A stretch of 64,000 nt of DNA from Pseudomonas sp. TH43. Its GTDB lineage: Bacteria; Pseudomonadota; Gammaproteobacteria; Pseudomonadales; Pseudomonadaceae. This document shows positions 16,113 to 23,907 of this stretch, one piece after another; the stretch's first letter is position 1; the number at the start of each line of letters is the position of its first letter. Where the stretch lies: NCBI RefSeq assembly GCF_016650635.1, contig NZ_JAEKFI010000005.1, positions 62,001 through 126,000 on the forward strand, read 5' to 3'. Under the pieces are notes generated by a model. It made no database searches and was not told the DNA's origin. It worked only from the letters and a program-made list of their open reading frames with translations. The position numbers and the translations under genes are program-made.

Positions 16113-17069
16113 ATGAATCCCAATCAATTGACCGATCAACTCGGGCTGTTTCTCGATGTGCTGGAGAGTGGCAGCTTTTCCGCCGCCTCGCGCCGGCATC
16201 CGCTGACGCCATCAGCGGTCGCGCGGCGCATCGACAGTCTGGAGAATGCCGTCGGCAGCCAGTTGTTCATTCGCAGTACTCACGCCGTACTCGCTACGCC
16301 GGCCGGTCTGGCGTTCGCCGAGCGAGCGCGGCGCATCGTCGCCGAACTGCAACTGGCCCGGGCCGAAGCGGTTTCCCTGAGCAGCGCACCCGAAGGCTTG
16401 ATTCGCATCGATGCCCCGGCAGCGTTCGGGCGGCGGCATCTGGCGCCGGTGATTGCCGACTTCCTCGTTCTCTACCCAGGGCTGGACGTGCAATTGCACC
16501 TGATCGACAGTTTCGTCGACATGGGCGGTTCGAACCTGGGCAAGGTTGATCTGGTGCTACGTGCGGGGCAATTGGCCGACACACGACTGGTCGCCACGCC
16601 GTTGGCGAGCATGGTGCGCATTGCCTGCGCCAGCCCGGACTATCTCAAGCGTCGCGGCGTGCCCAAGCAACCAGCACAGTTGAACGAGCATGACGGACTG
16701 GATTGGGAAGGACTGGCCCCGCCCTTCGCCTGGCGTTTCGAACAGGACGGGCAAATGCACTTGCACCGTCCGGCACGCATCCGCATGAGCGCCAACAATG
16801 CCGAGGCACTCGTGTGTGGCGCCTTGGCCGGGCTGGGCATCGCCCACTTGCCCACCTGGCTGGCCAGCGAATATCTGCTGCGCGGGGAACTGCTGCCGCT
16901 GTTTTGCGAAAGTGGCCTGCCGAAAGCTGAATCTACGGGCATCTACGCACTGCGCATGGAGCAGCAGACCCACTCCCGCAGCCGTTTGCTGCTGGAGTAC
17001 CTGAAGACGCGGTTCAGCCCGGTGCCCCCTTGGGATCTGGCGCTGCAGCGGGATCTGGGTCGTCACTAG
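16113..17069 (+). CDS. LysR-family transcriptional regulator
   Basis: LysR-type protein of 318 residues with an N-terminal helix-turn-helix (LGLFLDVLESGSFSAAS, TPSAVARRIDSLENAV) and a LysR substrate domain starting near residue 92 (GLIRIDAPAAFGRRHLAPVI), the pattern of the CrgA/AaeR-like subgroup. The ATG at 16113 is the only one giving a full HTH. The 113-base gap to the divergent TauE permease probably contains a shared operator, so the permease is the likely target. It is followed by ohrR on the same strand after 72 bases. Confidence 0.92.
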   Translation: MNPNQLTDQLGLFLDVLESGSFSAASRRHPLTPSAVARRIDSLENAVGSQLFIRSTHAVLATPAGLAFAERARRIVAELQLARAEAVSLSSAPEGLIRIDAPAAFGRRHLAPVIADFLVLYPGLDVQLHLIDSFVDMGGSNLGKVDLVLRAGQLADTRLVATPLASMVRIACASPDYLKRRGVPKQPAQLNEHDGLDWEGLAPPFAWRFEQDGQMHLHRPARIRMSANNAEALVCGALAGLGIAHLPTWLASEYLLRGELLPLFCESGLPKAESTGIYALRMEQQTHSRSRLLLEYLKTRFSPVPPWDLALQRDLGRH

Positions 17070-17141
17070 TGACGGATAATTATCTGGCGCATTAAACATT
17101 CGAGCGCTAGATTCATGCCCATCACCGATCAAGGCTTAGAT

Positions 17142-17606
17142 ATGACCATCGACCACAACACCCCTGACGTTTGCGAAGAACTGCTGCTGGACAACCAGGC
17201 GTGCTTTGCCCTGCACTCGACTTCACTGATGATGACCAAGGTTTACAAGCCGCTGTTGCAAGCGCTGGGCCTGACGTATCCGCAGTACCTGGCGATGATG
17301 GTGCTGTGGGAAAAGGATGGTCTGACCGTCGGAGAAATCAGCACGCGGCTGCTGACCGATCCGGGTTCACTGACGCCGCTGCTGAAACGGCTGGAAGGCG
17401 AAGGCTTGCTCAGCCGCACTCGCAGCCGTGAGGATGAACGCGTGGTCATTGTCGAACTGACCGAGCAAGGTCGAGCACTGAAAGACCAGGCGCGCAGCGT
17501 TCCGCCGTGCATCCTCGGCGCCAGCGGCTTCAGCCTGGAGCGTCTGCAAAACCTGCAGTCCGAATTGCAGGCCCTGCGCAGCTACCTGCAAAACAGCCTC
17601 GCCTGA
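17142..17606 (+). CDS. ohrR: Organic hydroperoxide sensor-repressor OhrR (MarR family)
   Basis: MarR-family repressor of 154 residues that senses organic hydroperoxides through cysteine oxidation and releases the ohr promoter. The reactive cysteine is C21 in NQACFALHS, and C123 in SVPPCILGAS is placed as the resolving cysteine of two-Cys OhrR. The winged helix is LTVGEISTRLLTDPGSLTPL plus REDERVVIVELTE. The ATG at 17142 has AAGG upstream; a longer frame from 17115 is less likely. ohr lies 298 bases downstream on the same strand with a REP pair and palindromic operator sites between, so the genes are adjacent but separately controlled. Confidence 0.95.
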   Translation: MTIDHNTPDVCEELLLDNQACFALHSTSLMMTKVYKPLLQALGLTYPQYLAMMVLWEKDGLTVGEISTRLLTDPGSLTPLLKRLEGEGLLSRTRSREDERVVIVELTEQGRALKDQARSVPPCILGASGFSLERLQNLQSELQALRSYLQNSLA

Positions 17607-17609
17607 TTC

Positions 17610-17702
17610 TTGTAGGAGCAAGGCTTGCCCGCGAAGACTTGCTCCCTGCCGGAATCGCTTTGACTGATACACCGCCATCGCGGGCAAGCCTTGCTCCTAC
17701 AA
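17610..17702. repeat. REP inverted pair
   Basis: Two 25-base complementary arms (17610-17634 and 17678-17702) containing 'aggcttgcccgcga' flank a 43-base loop directly after ohrR. They could end or stabilise its transcript. Confidence 0.9.
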
Positions 17703-17806
17703 AGACTTTTCGCCTTCCGAAAACGCCCTCCAACCGCTCTAGACCGCGCTTATAAACGTCATTGAACGAAGCATCGGAATTATCAGCGCTGCATTTTCAG
17801 AAAAAT

Positions 17807-17824
17807 TATCTTGCGCGCAAGATA
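17807..17824. promoter_or_regulatory. Likely OhrR operator (18-base perfect palindrome)
   Basis: The sequence TATCTTGCGCGCAAGATA is a perfect palindrome located 80 bases before the ohr start. Its place between ohrR and ohr, and its symmetry, make it the leading candidate for OhrR binding. This is inference from position and family knowledge. Confidence 0.6.
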
Positions 17825-17853
17825 TTAGCGAGCTACATTCATCTCGCACTTAC

Positions 17854-17878
17854 TTAGCGCGCAAACAATTAGCGCAAA
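17854..17878. promoter_or_regulatory. Second possible OhrR site (tandem half-sites)
   Basis: Two direct copies of TTAGCGC followed by an A-run (17854 and 17869, 15 bases apart) share the core of the nearby palindrome. They lie 27-51 bases before the ohr start, where a repressor would block transcription. Confidence 0.4.
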
Positions 17879-17904
17879 ATATTACATCCGACGAGGCTCA
17901 CACC

Positions 17905-18324
17905 ATGCAAACGCTCTACACCGCAATCGCAACCTCCACCGGCGGCCGTGATGGTCGTGCGATCTCCAGCGACAATATCCTCGATGTCAAACTCGCCACC
18001 CCGAAAGAACTCGGCGGCGCTGGCGGTGCAGCGACCAACCCTGAGCAACTGTTTGCTGCCGGTTACTCGGCCTGCTTCATCGGCGCGCTGAAATTCGTGG
18101 CCAGCCAGACCCAACGCAAAATCCCGGATGACGCCTCGATCACCGCCCACGTCGGTATTGGCCAGATTCCTGGCGGCTTCGGTCTGGACATCGATTTGCA
18201 CGTCAGCCTGCCAGGCCTGGAACAAGCCGACGCGCAATCGCTGGTCGACGCCGCGCACCAGGTCTGCCCGTACTCCAACGCCACCCGTGGCAATGTCGAT
18301 GTTCGTCTGCACGTCACTGTCTGA
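17905..18324 (+). CDS. ohr: Organic hydroperoxide resistance protein Ohr
   Basis: Thiol peroxidase of 139 residues that reduces organic and fatty-acid hydroperoxides in the cytoplasm, usually with lipoylated proteins as electron donors. The peroxidatic cysteine is C57 in AAGYSACFIGAL and the resolving cysteine C121 in HQVCPYSNATRGN; the arginine in STGGRDGRA completes the known active-site set. Length and motifs are standard for Ohr. It is expected to be induced by organic peroxides through ohrR just upstream. A REP pair and a terminator follow. Confidence 0.97.
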   Translation: MQTLYTAIATSTGGRDGRAISSDNILDVKLATPKELGGAGGAATNPEQLFAAGYSACFIGALKFVASQTQRKIPDDASITAHVGIGQIPGGFGLDIDLHVSLPGLEQADAQSLVDAAHQVCPYSNATRGNVDVRLHVTV

Positions 18325-18332
18325 ATAAAGCA

Positions 18333-18400
18333 AAAAGATCGCAGCCTGCGACAGCGCCTACACCGAATCCTGTAGGAAATGCCGCAGGCTGCGATCTTTT
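18333..18400. repeat. REP-type inverted repeat pair
   Basis: Arms 'aaaagatcgcagcctgcgac' (18333-18362) and its near complement (18371-18400) flank an eight-base loop. This is the same class as the repeat at 7241-7310. Confidence 0.82.
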
Positions 18401-18417
18401 GATCTTTCAGCAGGCAC

Positions 18418-18451
18418 AAAAAAGCCCGACTCAATGGTCGGGCTTTTTCTT
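18418..18451. terminator. Bidirectional intrinsic terminator between ohr and efp
   Basis: The stem aaagcccgac / gtcgggcttt with a short loop is flanked by A and T runs. It lies 17 bases past the efp stop codon. Confidence 0.9.
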
Positions 18452-18468
18452 TCCGCGAAAAGCAGTGC

Positions 18469-19038
18469 TTATTTAGCACGGCCTTTGTAGGAACCGCCTT
18501 CGCGGGTGTCGATCTCGATCTTGTCACCGATTTCGATGAAGTCAGCAACTTGCAGCTCAGTACCGTTGCTCAGCTTGGCTGGCTTCATTACTTTGCCGGA
18601 AGTGTCGCCGCGAGCCGAACCTTCGGTGTAGTCAACTACGCGCACGATGGTGGTCGGCAGCTCTACGGATACCAGACGATCTTCGAAGAACACGGCTTCG
18701 CAAACGTCGGTCATGCCTTCTTCGATGAACGGCAGAACGCTTTCGATATCTTCAGCGTTCAGCTCGTACATGGTGTAGTCAGTGGTGTCCATGAACGTGT
18801 AGGTGTCGCCGCTGATGAACGACAGGGTCGCTTCTTTGCGGTCGAGGATTACGTCGTCCAGTTTGTCGTCAGCGCTGTAAACGATCTCGGTCTTGTAACC
18901 GGTCAGCAGGTTTTTCAGCTTGGTCTTCATGATCGCGCTGTTACGGCCCGACTTGGTGAATTCAGCTTTCTGAACCAGCCAAGGATCGTTTTCGAGACGA
19001 ATCACTGTACCGGGTTTGAGTTCTTTACCAGTTTTCAT
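18469..19038 (-). CDS. efp: Translation elongation factor P
   Basis: EF-P, 189 residues, binds the ribosome between P and E sites and relieves stalling at polyproline stretches. The three beta-barrel domains are of normal length. The tip loop is FTKSGRNSAI with arginine at position 32 rather than lysine, so this is the type activated by Arg32 rhamnosylation and not by EpmA beta-lysylation. The rhamnosyltransferase gene earP sits immediately upstream on the same strand (48 bases), so enzyme and substrate are likely co-transcribed. Confidence 0.98.
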   Translation of the reverse strand: MKTGKELKPGTVIRLENDPWLVQKAEFTKSGRNSAIMKTKLKNLLTGYKTEIVYSADDKLDDVILDRKEATLSFISGDTYTFMDTTDYTMYELNAEDIESVLPFIEEGMTDVCEAVFFEDRLVSVELPTTIVRVVDYTEGSARGDTSGKVMKPAKLSNGTELQVADFIEIGDKIEIDTREGGSYKGRAK

Positions 19039-19086
19039 TGCGAATATCCGAATTTGGATGGGATTTACAAAAATCTAGGCCGCGTA

Positions 19087-20229
19087 TCATATCCAATTTA
19101 GGTAAAACTGTACCAGCGCCGCGGCAAGATCGGCCTGCAAGCCTTGTTCCAGACACCATCCCTCGGCGTTTTCTTGCAGCTCTGGCCAATAATTCCGGGC
19201 ATTGAGCCAGTGTTCCCCGATCGGCAGACCAGCGCTCCACGCCTGCCAAAGACCGTTCATCGCCTCAGCGGCTGCCGGCGACAGGCCTTTTGTATAGAGC
19301 GCCAGGAAGGCATCGAGCTTGTCCAGATGGATGTCTTCGTCCTGCTGATAGATGTGCCAGAGCATCGGCCGCCCTGCCCATTGCGCCCGGACGAACGAGT
19401 CTTCGCCGCGCACCGCGTTGAAATCACAACACCAGAGCAGACGATCATATTGATCCTGACGGACAAACGGCAGCACTTGCACGGTCAATGACTGGCGCAC
19501 CTCAATAGCGCCGACGCTGAGGGTTTCCACCCCAAGCCAGCGCGCCACGTCGCCGAGAATTCGCCCTTCCGGCACCAGCAGATGGTTCGGTTTCGCATCA
19601 GCGGCCAATACATCGAGCCAACTGGCCAGCCCGGCGTTCTCGTAGGCAAACAGCGAAATCAACTGAGCCTCGGGCGCGCGCTCGATCCCCAGACCTTGCA
19701 GGAATTGTCGCTGCGCTGGCGGATCCTGCTGAAACTGCCGACGCTGCTCAAGCAATCCTCGCTCACGCAGCAATCCACCCGTGCCCGCCTGGAACCCCGG
19801 AAAAAAGAAGATCTTCTGCACCGATTTGTACTTCACCGACGGCAAGCCGTGGCAGCCAACAACCCAATCTTCGGCACTCAGATAGTCGAGATTCATCCAC
19901 AGCGGCGGTTTCGCCCGCTCGGCCATGGCGTCCATGTAATCAGTGGGCAATTGACAGGCGAACGCGGCGATCACCACATCAGCCGCTCCGGTCGGTGCCC
20001 ATTCGCGCGGCCAATGGCGCACTTCGACGCCTTGCTGCCATTGCCGTGCGGCATTGCTGTCGATTTCCGGGCAAATCCGCTCGAACGCCCGCAGATCATC
20101 GACCCACAGCCGCACCGCCAATGAATGTTCAGCCACTAATTGCCGGGCCAGACGCCAGGTCACGCCGATGTCGCCATAGTTGTCGACCACGGTGCAGAAA
20201 ATATCCCAGCGGGGTTTCAGTTCCAGCAT
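19087..20229 (-). CDS. earP: EF-P arginine-32 rhamnosyltransferase EarP
   Basis: EarP transfers rhamnose from dTDP-rhamnose to Arg32 of EF-P. The 380-residue protein begins WDIFCTVVDNYGDIGVTWR, which carries the conserved aspartates (D16 and D20 here) that correspond to the essential pair in characterised EarP. The C-terminal nucleotide-sugar region includes VRGEDSFVRAQWAGRPMLWH, with the conserved glutamate. The ATG at 20229 matches the family start. Genomic linkage to efp with an Arg32-type tip loop strongly supports the call. Confidence 0.96.
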   Translation of the reverse strand: MLELKPRWDIFCTVVDNYGDIGVTWRLARQLVAEHSLAVRLWVDDLRAFERICPEIDSNAARQWQQGVEVRHWPREWAPTGAADVVIAAFACQLPTDYMDAMAERAKPPLWMNLDYLSAEDWVVGCHGLPSVKYKSVQKIFFFPGFQAGTGGLLRERGLLEQRRQFQQDPPAQRQFLQGLGIERAPEAQLISLFAYENAGLASWLDVLAADAKPNHLLVPEGRILGDVARWLGVETLSVGAIEVRQSLTVQVLPFVRQDQYDRLLWCCDFNAVRGEDSFVRAQWAGRPMLWHIYQQDEDIHLDKLDAFLALYTKGLSPAAAEAMNGLWQAWSAGLPIGEHWLNARNYWPELQENAEGWCLEQGLQADLAAALVQFYLNWI

Positions 20230-20353
20230 TCAAGACTCCCGTTGGCAAAAGCAGCGATTGTCCGCATAAATGACCTCGCGCAGAAGAGCCGACGGCGATT
20301 AATCTTCGTGCGACAATCGCCACTTGCCCGCAATCATCCGCCAGGAGGCAGCC

Positions 20354-20764
20354 ATGCCCTACCGTCCCAACTCGCGTCCCCCCTTGCCTGTTCAGCTTAG
20401 CGCGCTGCATCTGACCGGCAGCATTGCCTTGGGCCTGTGGCTGGGCTTTCTCGCCATCGCACTGACCTGCTGGCTGCTCTCTCGATTTCTGTTCAACGAA
20501 CAATTGGCCCCGGTCGCTCAGGCGGTACAGCAACTGGCCAATCCACCGGCTGCCGTCCAGGAGCGTCCGGACATCCCGCCGCAGAGTCCGTTGTTCGATC
20601 AGTACGAAGAAAACCTGCGCAAGAACGAGCAGCAGAATCGCCTTGATCAGGCACGCAGCAGCAGCCGTAACCAGGCGAACCCAAAATGCCAGTTCTGGCT
20701 GCAGCAGGATCAGACCGCGCCCAGCGAAAAGAGCCGCGCCAACGTTTTGCAATTCTGCGATTGA
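20354..20764 (+). CDS. Hypothetical protein with one membrane segment
   Basis: A 136-residue protein. The ATG at 20354 has a full AGGAGG six bases upstream. Residues 20-44 (LTGSIALGLWLGFLAIALTC) form one hydrophobic segment. The rest is hydrophilic and Gln/Asn-rich with a helical region (QYEENLRKNEQQNRLDQA), and ends with a pair of cysteines (CQFWLQQ and the penultimate residue). I recognise no family. It is two bases upstream of the Gre-like gene, so the two are one transcription unit; a functional link is unproven. Confidence 0.8.
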   Translation: MPYRPNSRPPLPVQLSALHLTGSIALGLWLGFLAIALTCWLLSRFLFNEQLAPVAQAVQQLANPPAAVQERPDIPPQSPLFDQYEENLRKNEQQNRLDQARSSSRNQANPKCQFWLQQDQTAPSEKSRANVLQFCD

Positions 20765-20766
20765 TC

Positions 20767-21249
20767 ATGAACAAGCACAGCGTCCACCAACTGATTATCG
20801 ACAAACTGCGCATCGACCTCGACATCGCCGAACGCGCCGCGCAAACCGCTTACGAAACCGCGACCCACGAAGAGAACATCGCCGAAAACAAGTACGACAC
20901 GCTGGGTTTAGAGGCGTCGTACCTGGCAGCCGGGCAGGCGAAACGGGTTGAGGAAATCCGTCAGTCACTGGTGCTGTGCCAGAACCTGACACTGCGCGCC
21001 TATGATGAAAACCGTGGAATAGAGGTCGGCGCCCTGCTCGGCCTGGAAGATGAAAAGGGTCGCGAGCAATGGCTGTTTCTGGCGCCGGATGCGGCGGGCC
21101 TGAAAGTCGATGTGGTGGGTCAACCGATTACCGTCATCACCCCGCGCTCGCCGCTGGGCAAAAGCCTGCTGGGCAAGTTCGAAGGCGATGAGGTGGAAAT
21201 TCTGGTGGCGGGCACCCGGCAACAGTTTGCTGTCACCGAGGTGCTTTGA
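20767..21249 (+). CDS. GreA/GreB-family-like elongation factor
   Basis: A 160-residue protein with the Gre layout: an N-terminal helical hairpin (about 1-75) and a C-terminal FKBP-like domain whose signature SPLGKSLLGKFEGDEVEI matches GreB's SPLARALIGK. In true GreA/GreB the hairpin tip carries D-x-x-E-N; here the aligned stretch is N37-I-A-E40-N, so the aspartate that coordinates the second magnesium is replaced by asparagine with E36 next to it. Transcript cleavage activity may therefore be altered or absent. The start at 20767 is two bases after the previous stop. A canonical greB is at 33611. Confidence 0.8.
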   Translation: MNKHSVHQLIIDKLRIDLDIAERAAQTAYETATHEENIAENKYDTLGLEASYLAAGQAKRVEEIRQSLVLCQNLTLRAYDENRGIEVGALLGLEDEKGREQWLFLAPDAAGLKVDVVGQPITVITPRSPLGKSLLGKFEGDEVEILVAGTRQQFAVTEVL

Positions 21250-21258
21250 GACAGGTGC

Positions 21259-22233
21259 TTAGTGAACCGGCAGTTCGACGCCGTCGAACAGCTCTTCCAG
21301 TTCCTGCTTGTTGTGGCACTGAATGGCTTTGGCCATCACTTCACGGGTCAGGTGCGGCGCGAACTTCTCAATGAAATCGCACATGAAACCGCGCAGGAAA
21401 GTGCCGCGACGGAAACCGATTTTGGTGATGCTCGATTCGAACAGCTCACTGGCATCCAGCACCACCAGATCGTTGTCGAGTTTGGTGTCGACCGCCATTT
21501 TCGCCACGATGCCCACGCCCAGGCCAAGACGCACGTAGGTTTTGATCACGTCGGCGTCGGCAGCGGTGAACACTACTTTCGGCGTCAGGCCACGATGGCT
21601 GAAGGCTTCGTCGAGTTTTGAACGGCCAGTAAAACCGAACACGTATGTCACGATCGGGTATTCGGCCAATGCTTCGAGGGTCAGCTTCGGCAGTTTGGTC
21701 AGCGGGTGGCCCTGCGGTACGACCACGCAGCGGTTCCAGCGGTAGCACGGCATCATCACCAGATCGCCGAACAACTCCAGCGCTTCAGTGGCGATGGCGA
21801 AATCGACGGTGCCGTCAGCGGCCATTTCAGCGATCTGCATCGGCGAACCCTGATGCATGTGCAGCGCAACGTCGGGGTATTGCTTGATGAAATTGCTGAT
21901 CACCGGCGGCAAGGCATAACGCGCCTGGGTGTGAGTGGTGGCGATCGACAGGGTACCTTTCTTCTCGTTGGAGAACTCCTGGGCGATCTGCTTGATGCTT
22001 TCAACCTTGCGCAGAATCTCACCGGCGGTGGTGATGATGCGCTCGCCGGCTGGCGTGACGCGGGTCAGGTGCTTGCCGCTGCGGGCAAACACTTCAACAC
22101 CGAGTTCATCTTCCAGCAGACGGATTTGTTTACTGATGCCCGGTTGCGAGGTGTAAAGGCTTTGGGCTGTAGCGGAGACGTTGAGGTCGTGGTGCGCCAC
22201 TTCCCAGATGTAGCGCAATTGTTGAAGCTTCAT
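21259..22233 (-). CDS. cysB: Cysteine-regulon activator CysB (LysR family)
   Basis: LysR-type activator of sulfate assimilation and organosulfur genes, responding to O- or N-acetylserine. The 324-residue protein begins MKLQQLRYIWEVAHHDLNVS, the diagnostic CysB N-terminus, with the helix-turn-helix SATAQSLYTSQPGISKQIRLL. The effector domain has TTHTQARYALP near residue 100, the threonines contacting effector in CysB. It stands alone; the upstream 110 bases are AT-rich and should hold the promoter, where CysB itself often binds. It converges on the Gre-like gene with only nine bases between. Confidence 0.96.
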   Translation of the reverse strand: MKLQQLRYIWEVAHHDLNVSATAQSLYTSQPGISKQIRLLEDELGVEVFARSGKHLTRVTPAGERIITTAGEILRKVESIKQIAQEFSNEKKGTLSIATTHTQARYALPPVISNFIKQYPDVALHMHQGSPMQIAEMAADGTVDFAIATEALELFGDLVMMPCYRWNRCVVVPQGHPLTKLPKLTLEALAEYPIVTYVFGFTGRSKLDEAFSHRGLTPKVVFTAADADVIKTYVRLGLGVGIVAKMAVDTKLDNDLVVLDASELFESSITKIGFRRGTFLRGFMCDFIEKFAPHLTREVMAKAIQCHNKQELEELFDGVELPVH

Positions 22234-22346
22234 ATGAATCCCTCAAAGCAGGTAGACGCCACGGGCATCAGCGACGGTATATAACTATATTAATGGTTTG
22301 GAGAATAAATCTAGAACTTTTTTATCAAAACGCCATTAATCCCGCT

Positions 22347-22850
22347 TCAGCGATCCTCCCGCCGCCGACGTTCCACCAGTGGCACCAGATAAACCGGCAC
22401 CTTGGCCAATTGCAGGACCCGTGTCGCCGTGCGCCCCAACGGTGTTTCCGCGCCCACCCCATGGCTGTGACTGCCTACGATCAGCAAATCGACGGAGAGT
22501 TTCTCCACCTGGTCGAGAATCACCTGCGACGGATCGCCCTGCAGCACACGCACCGCGCGAATCCGTTGCAAATCCTGCTCGCCCTCATCCCCCAGTTCTT
22601 CGCGAAAACTCTCCAGCACCCGCTGCTCGATATTGGCAATGACTGTTTTCAGACCCTCGCTGTGGAATTCGTTCAACGCCTGCTCGTCGAGATAGCTCTG
22701 CAACACCGATTCGGCAAACAGCCCCATCGGTTCTACCGCATGCACTACATACAAGTCGGCGTTGAACGTTCGCGCCAACGCCAGGGCATGCTGCATCACC
22801 AACGGTGCGTACAGACCGAGGTCAGTGGCATACAGCATCGAACGAATCAT
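22347..22850 (-). CDS. Universal stress protein (UspA family)
   Basis: A 167-residue UspA-fold protein starting MIRSMLYATDLGL, with AGGAGG placed correctly before the ATG at 22850. The C-terminal nucleotide signature, normally G-x2-G-x9-G-S/T, reads GSHSHGVGAETPLGRTATRV: the second glycine is serine and the final G-S is G-R. ATP binding is therefore uncertain. It lies between cysB and a 5'-nucleotidase gene, with about 100 bases on either side, and seems monocistronic. Confidence 0.88.
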   Translation of the reverse strand: MIRSMLYATDLGLYAPLVMQHALALARTFNADLYVVHAVEPMGLFAESVLQSYLDEQALNEFHSEGLKTVIANIEQRVLESFREELGDEGEQDLQRIRAVRVLQGDPSQVILDQVEKLSVDLLIVGSHSHGVGAETPLGRTATRVLQLAKVPVYLVPLVERRRREDR

Positions 22851-22948
22851 ATGACCTCCTCGCAAGCCAACATGGCGGAGATTTGATTCAGCTTAGCAGT
22901 GCCTTGGCGAGTACGACGTGCGACGCAACGTCTTGAAGCACAGGGGCT

Positions 22949-23854
22949 TTAGATCGACGGTTCGTTGCTGATGCCATGCGGCACATGGCCAGTGGCGACC
23001 ACTTCGCGGGCGAGTTCACAGTGACCGGCCTGATCGTCGAAGAACACGTCGGCGGCAAACGCTTCGAGAAACGCCGATTTGGTCAAGCCACCGAGGAACA
23101 GTGATTCGTCCAGGCGGATATCCCATTCACGCAAGGTGCGGATCACCCGTTCGTGTGCCGGTGCCGACCGCGCGGTGACCAGCGCCGTGCGGATCGGGCA
23201 GTCGTCATCGGGAAACTCGCGCTGCAACAGATTAAGCGCGGCGAGGAAGCCCTTGAACGGCCCACCGCGCAATGGCTCGCGCGCCGATTCACGTTCCTTG
23301 GCCTGAAACGCTTCCAGCCCACCGGACTGATAGACGCGCTCCGATTCGTCGGAAAAAATCACCGCGTCACCGTCGAAGGCAATGCGCAGTTCATCGCTGG
23401 CCGCGCGGCTGGCGCCACCGGACAAAATCGTCGCGGCGGCAAAACCGGCATCCAGCGCCGCGCGCACATCCTCGGCATGCGTCGACAGAAACAGGTCGCA
23501 ACCGAAGGCTTTCAGATACGGATACGGACTGCGCCCGCCGACAAACGCTGCGCGGGAAATCGCCAGACCGTAATGGTGAATCGAGTTGAACACGCGCAAA
23601 CCGGTGTCGGCGCTGTTGCGCGACACCAGGATCACCTCGACCCGCGCGCGGCCGAGGCGAGTGTTCAGGTTCAGGAGTTTTTCCACCAGCGGGAAGGCAT
23701 CGCCGGGCGCAAGAATCTCGTCTTCGTGTTCGATCTGATATTGCCGATAGGCTTCGACACCGCTCGCCAGGTAGACCTTGTGGCTCTCGCTCAGGTCGAA
23801 CAGGGCACGCGACGAAATCGCCAGCACCAGTTTGTCATCGATGTTCTTGGCCAT
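22949..23854 (-). CDS. 5'-nucleotidase (cN-I family)
   Basis: A 301-residue protein of the cytosolic 5'-nucleotidase family PF06189, expected to dephosphorylate nucleoside monophosphates. Recognisable blocks are LVLAISSRALFDL at the N-terminus (in place of the usual HAD DxD start), EVILVSRNSADTGLRVFNSI near residue 74, FGCDLFLSTHAEDVRAALD, and VFFDDQAGHCE near the C-terminus. Length is typical for the bacterial proteins. A terminator for the upstream panE-like gene lies just before it, so it is probably expressed from its own promoter within the short 34-base gap or by readthrough. Confidence 0.85.
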   Translation of the reverse strand: MAKNIDDKLVLAISSRALFDLSESHKVYLASGVEAYRQYQIEHEDEILAPGDAFPLVEKLLNLNTRLGRARVEVILVSRNSADTGLRVFNSIHHYGLAISRAAFVGGRSPYPYLKAFGCDLFLSTHAEDVRAALDAGFAAATILSGGASRAASDELRIAFDGDAVIFSDESERVYQSGGLEAFQAKERESAREPLRGGPFKGFLAALNLLQREFPDDDCPIRTALVTARSAPAHERVIRTLREWDIRLDESLFLGGLTKSAFLEAFAADVFFDDQAGHCELAREVVATGHVPHGISNEPSI

Positions 23855-23871
23855 GCCTTCCCCCGCCTTGC

Positions 23872-23907
23872 AAAAAAAAACGATCGACTCAAATGTTGCG
23901 TCGATCG
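23872..23907 (-). terminator. Intrinsic terminator overlapping the panE 3' end
   Basis: On the minus strand, CGATCGAC and GTCGATCG pair across an 11-base loop and are followed by nine T residues. The left arm lies within the last codons of the panE-like gene (stop at 23889). Confidence 0.82.
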
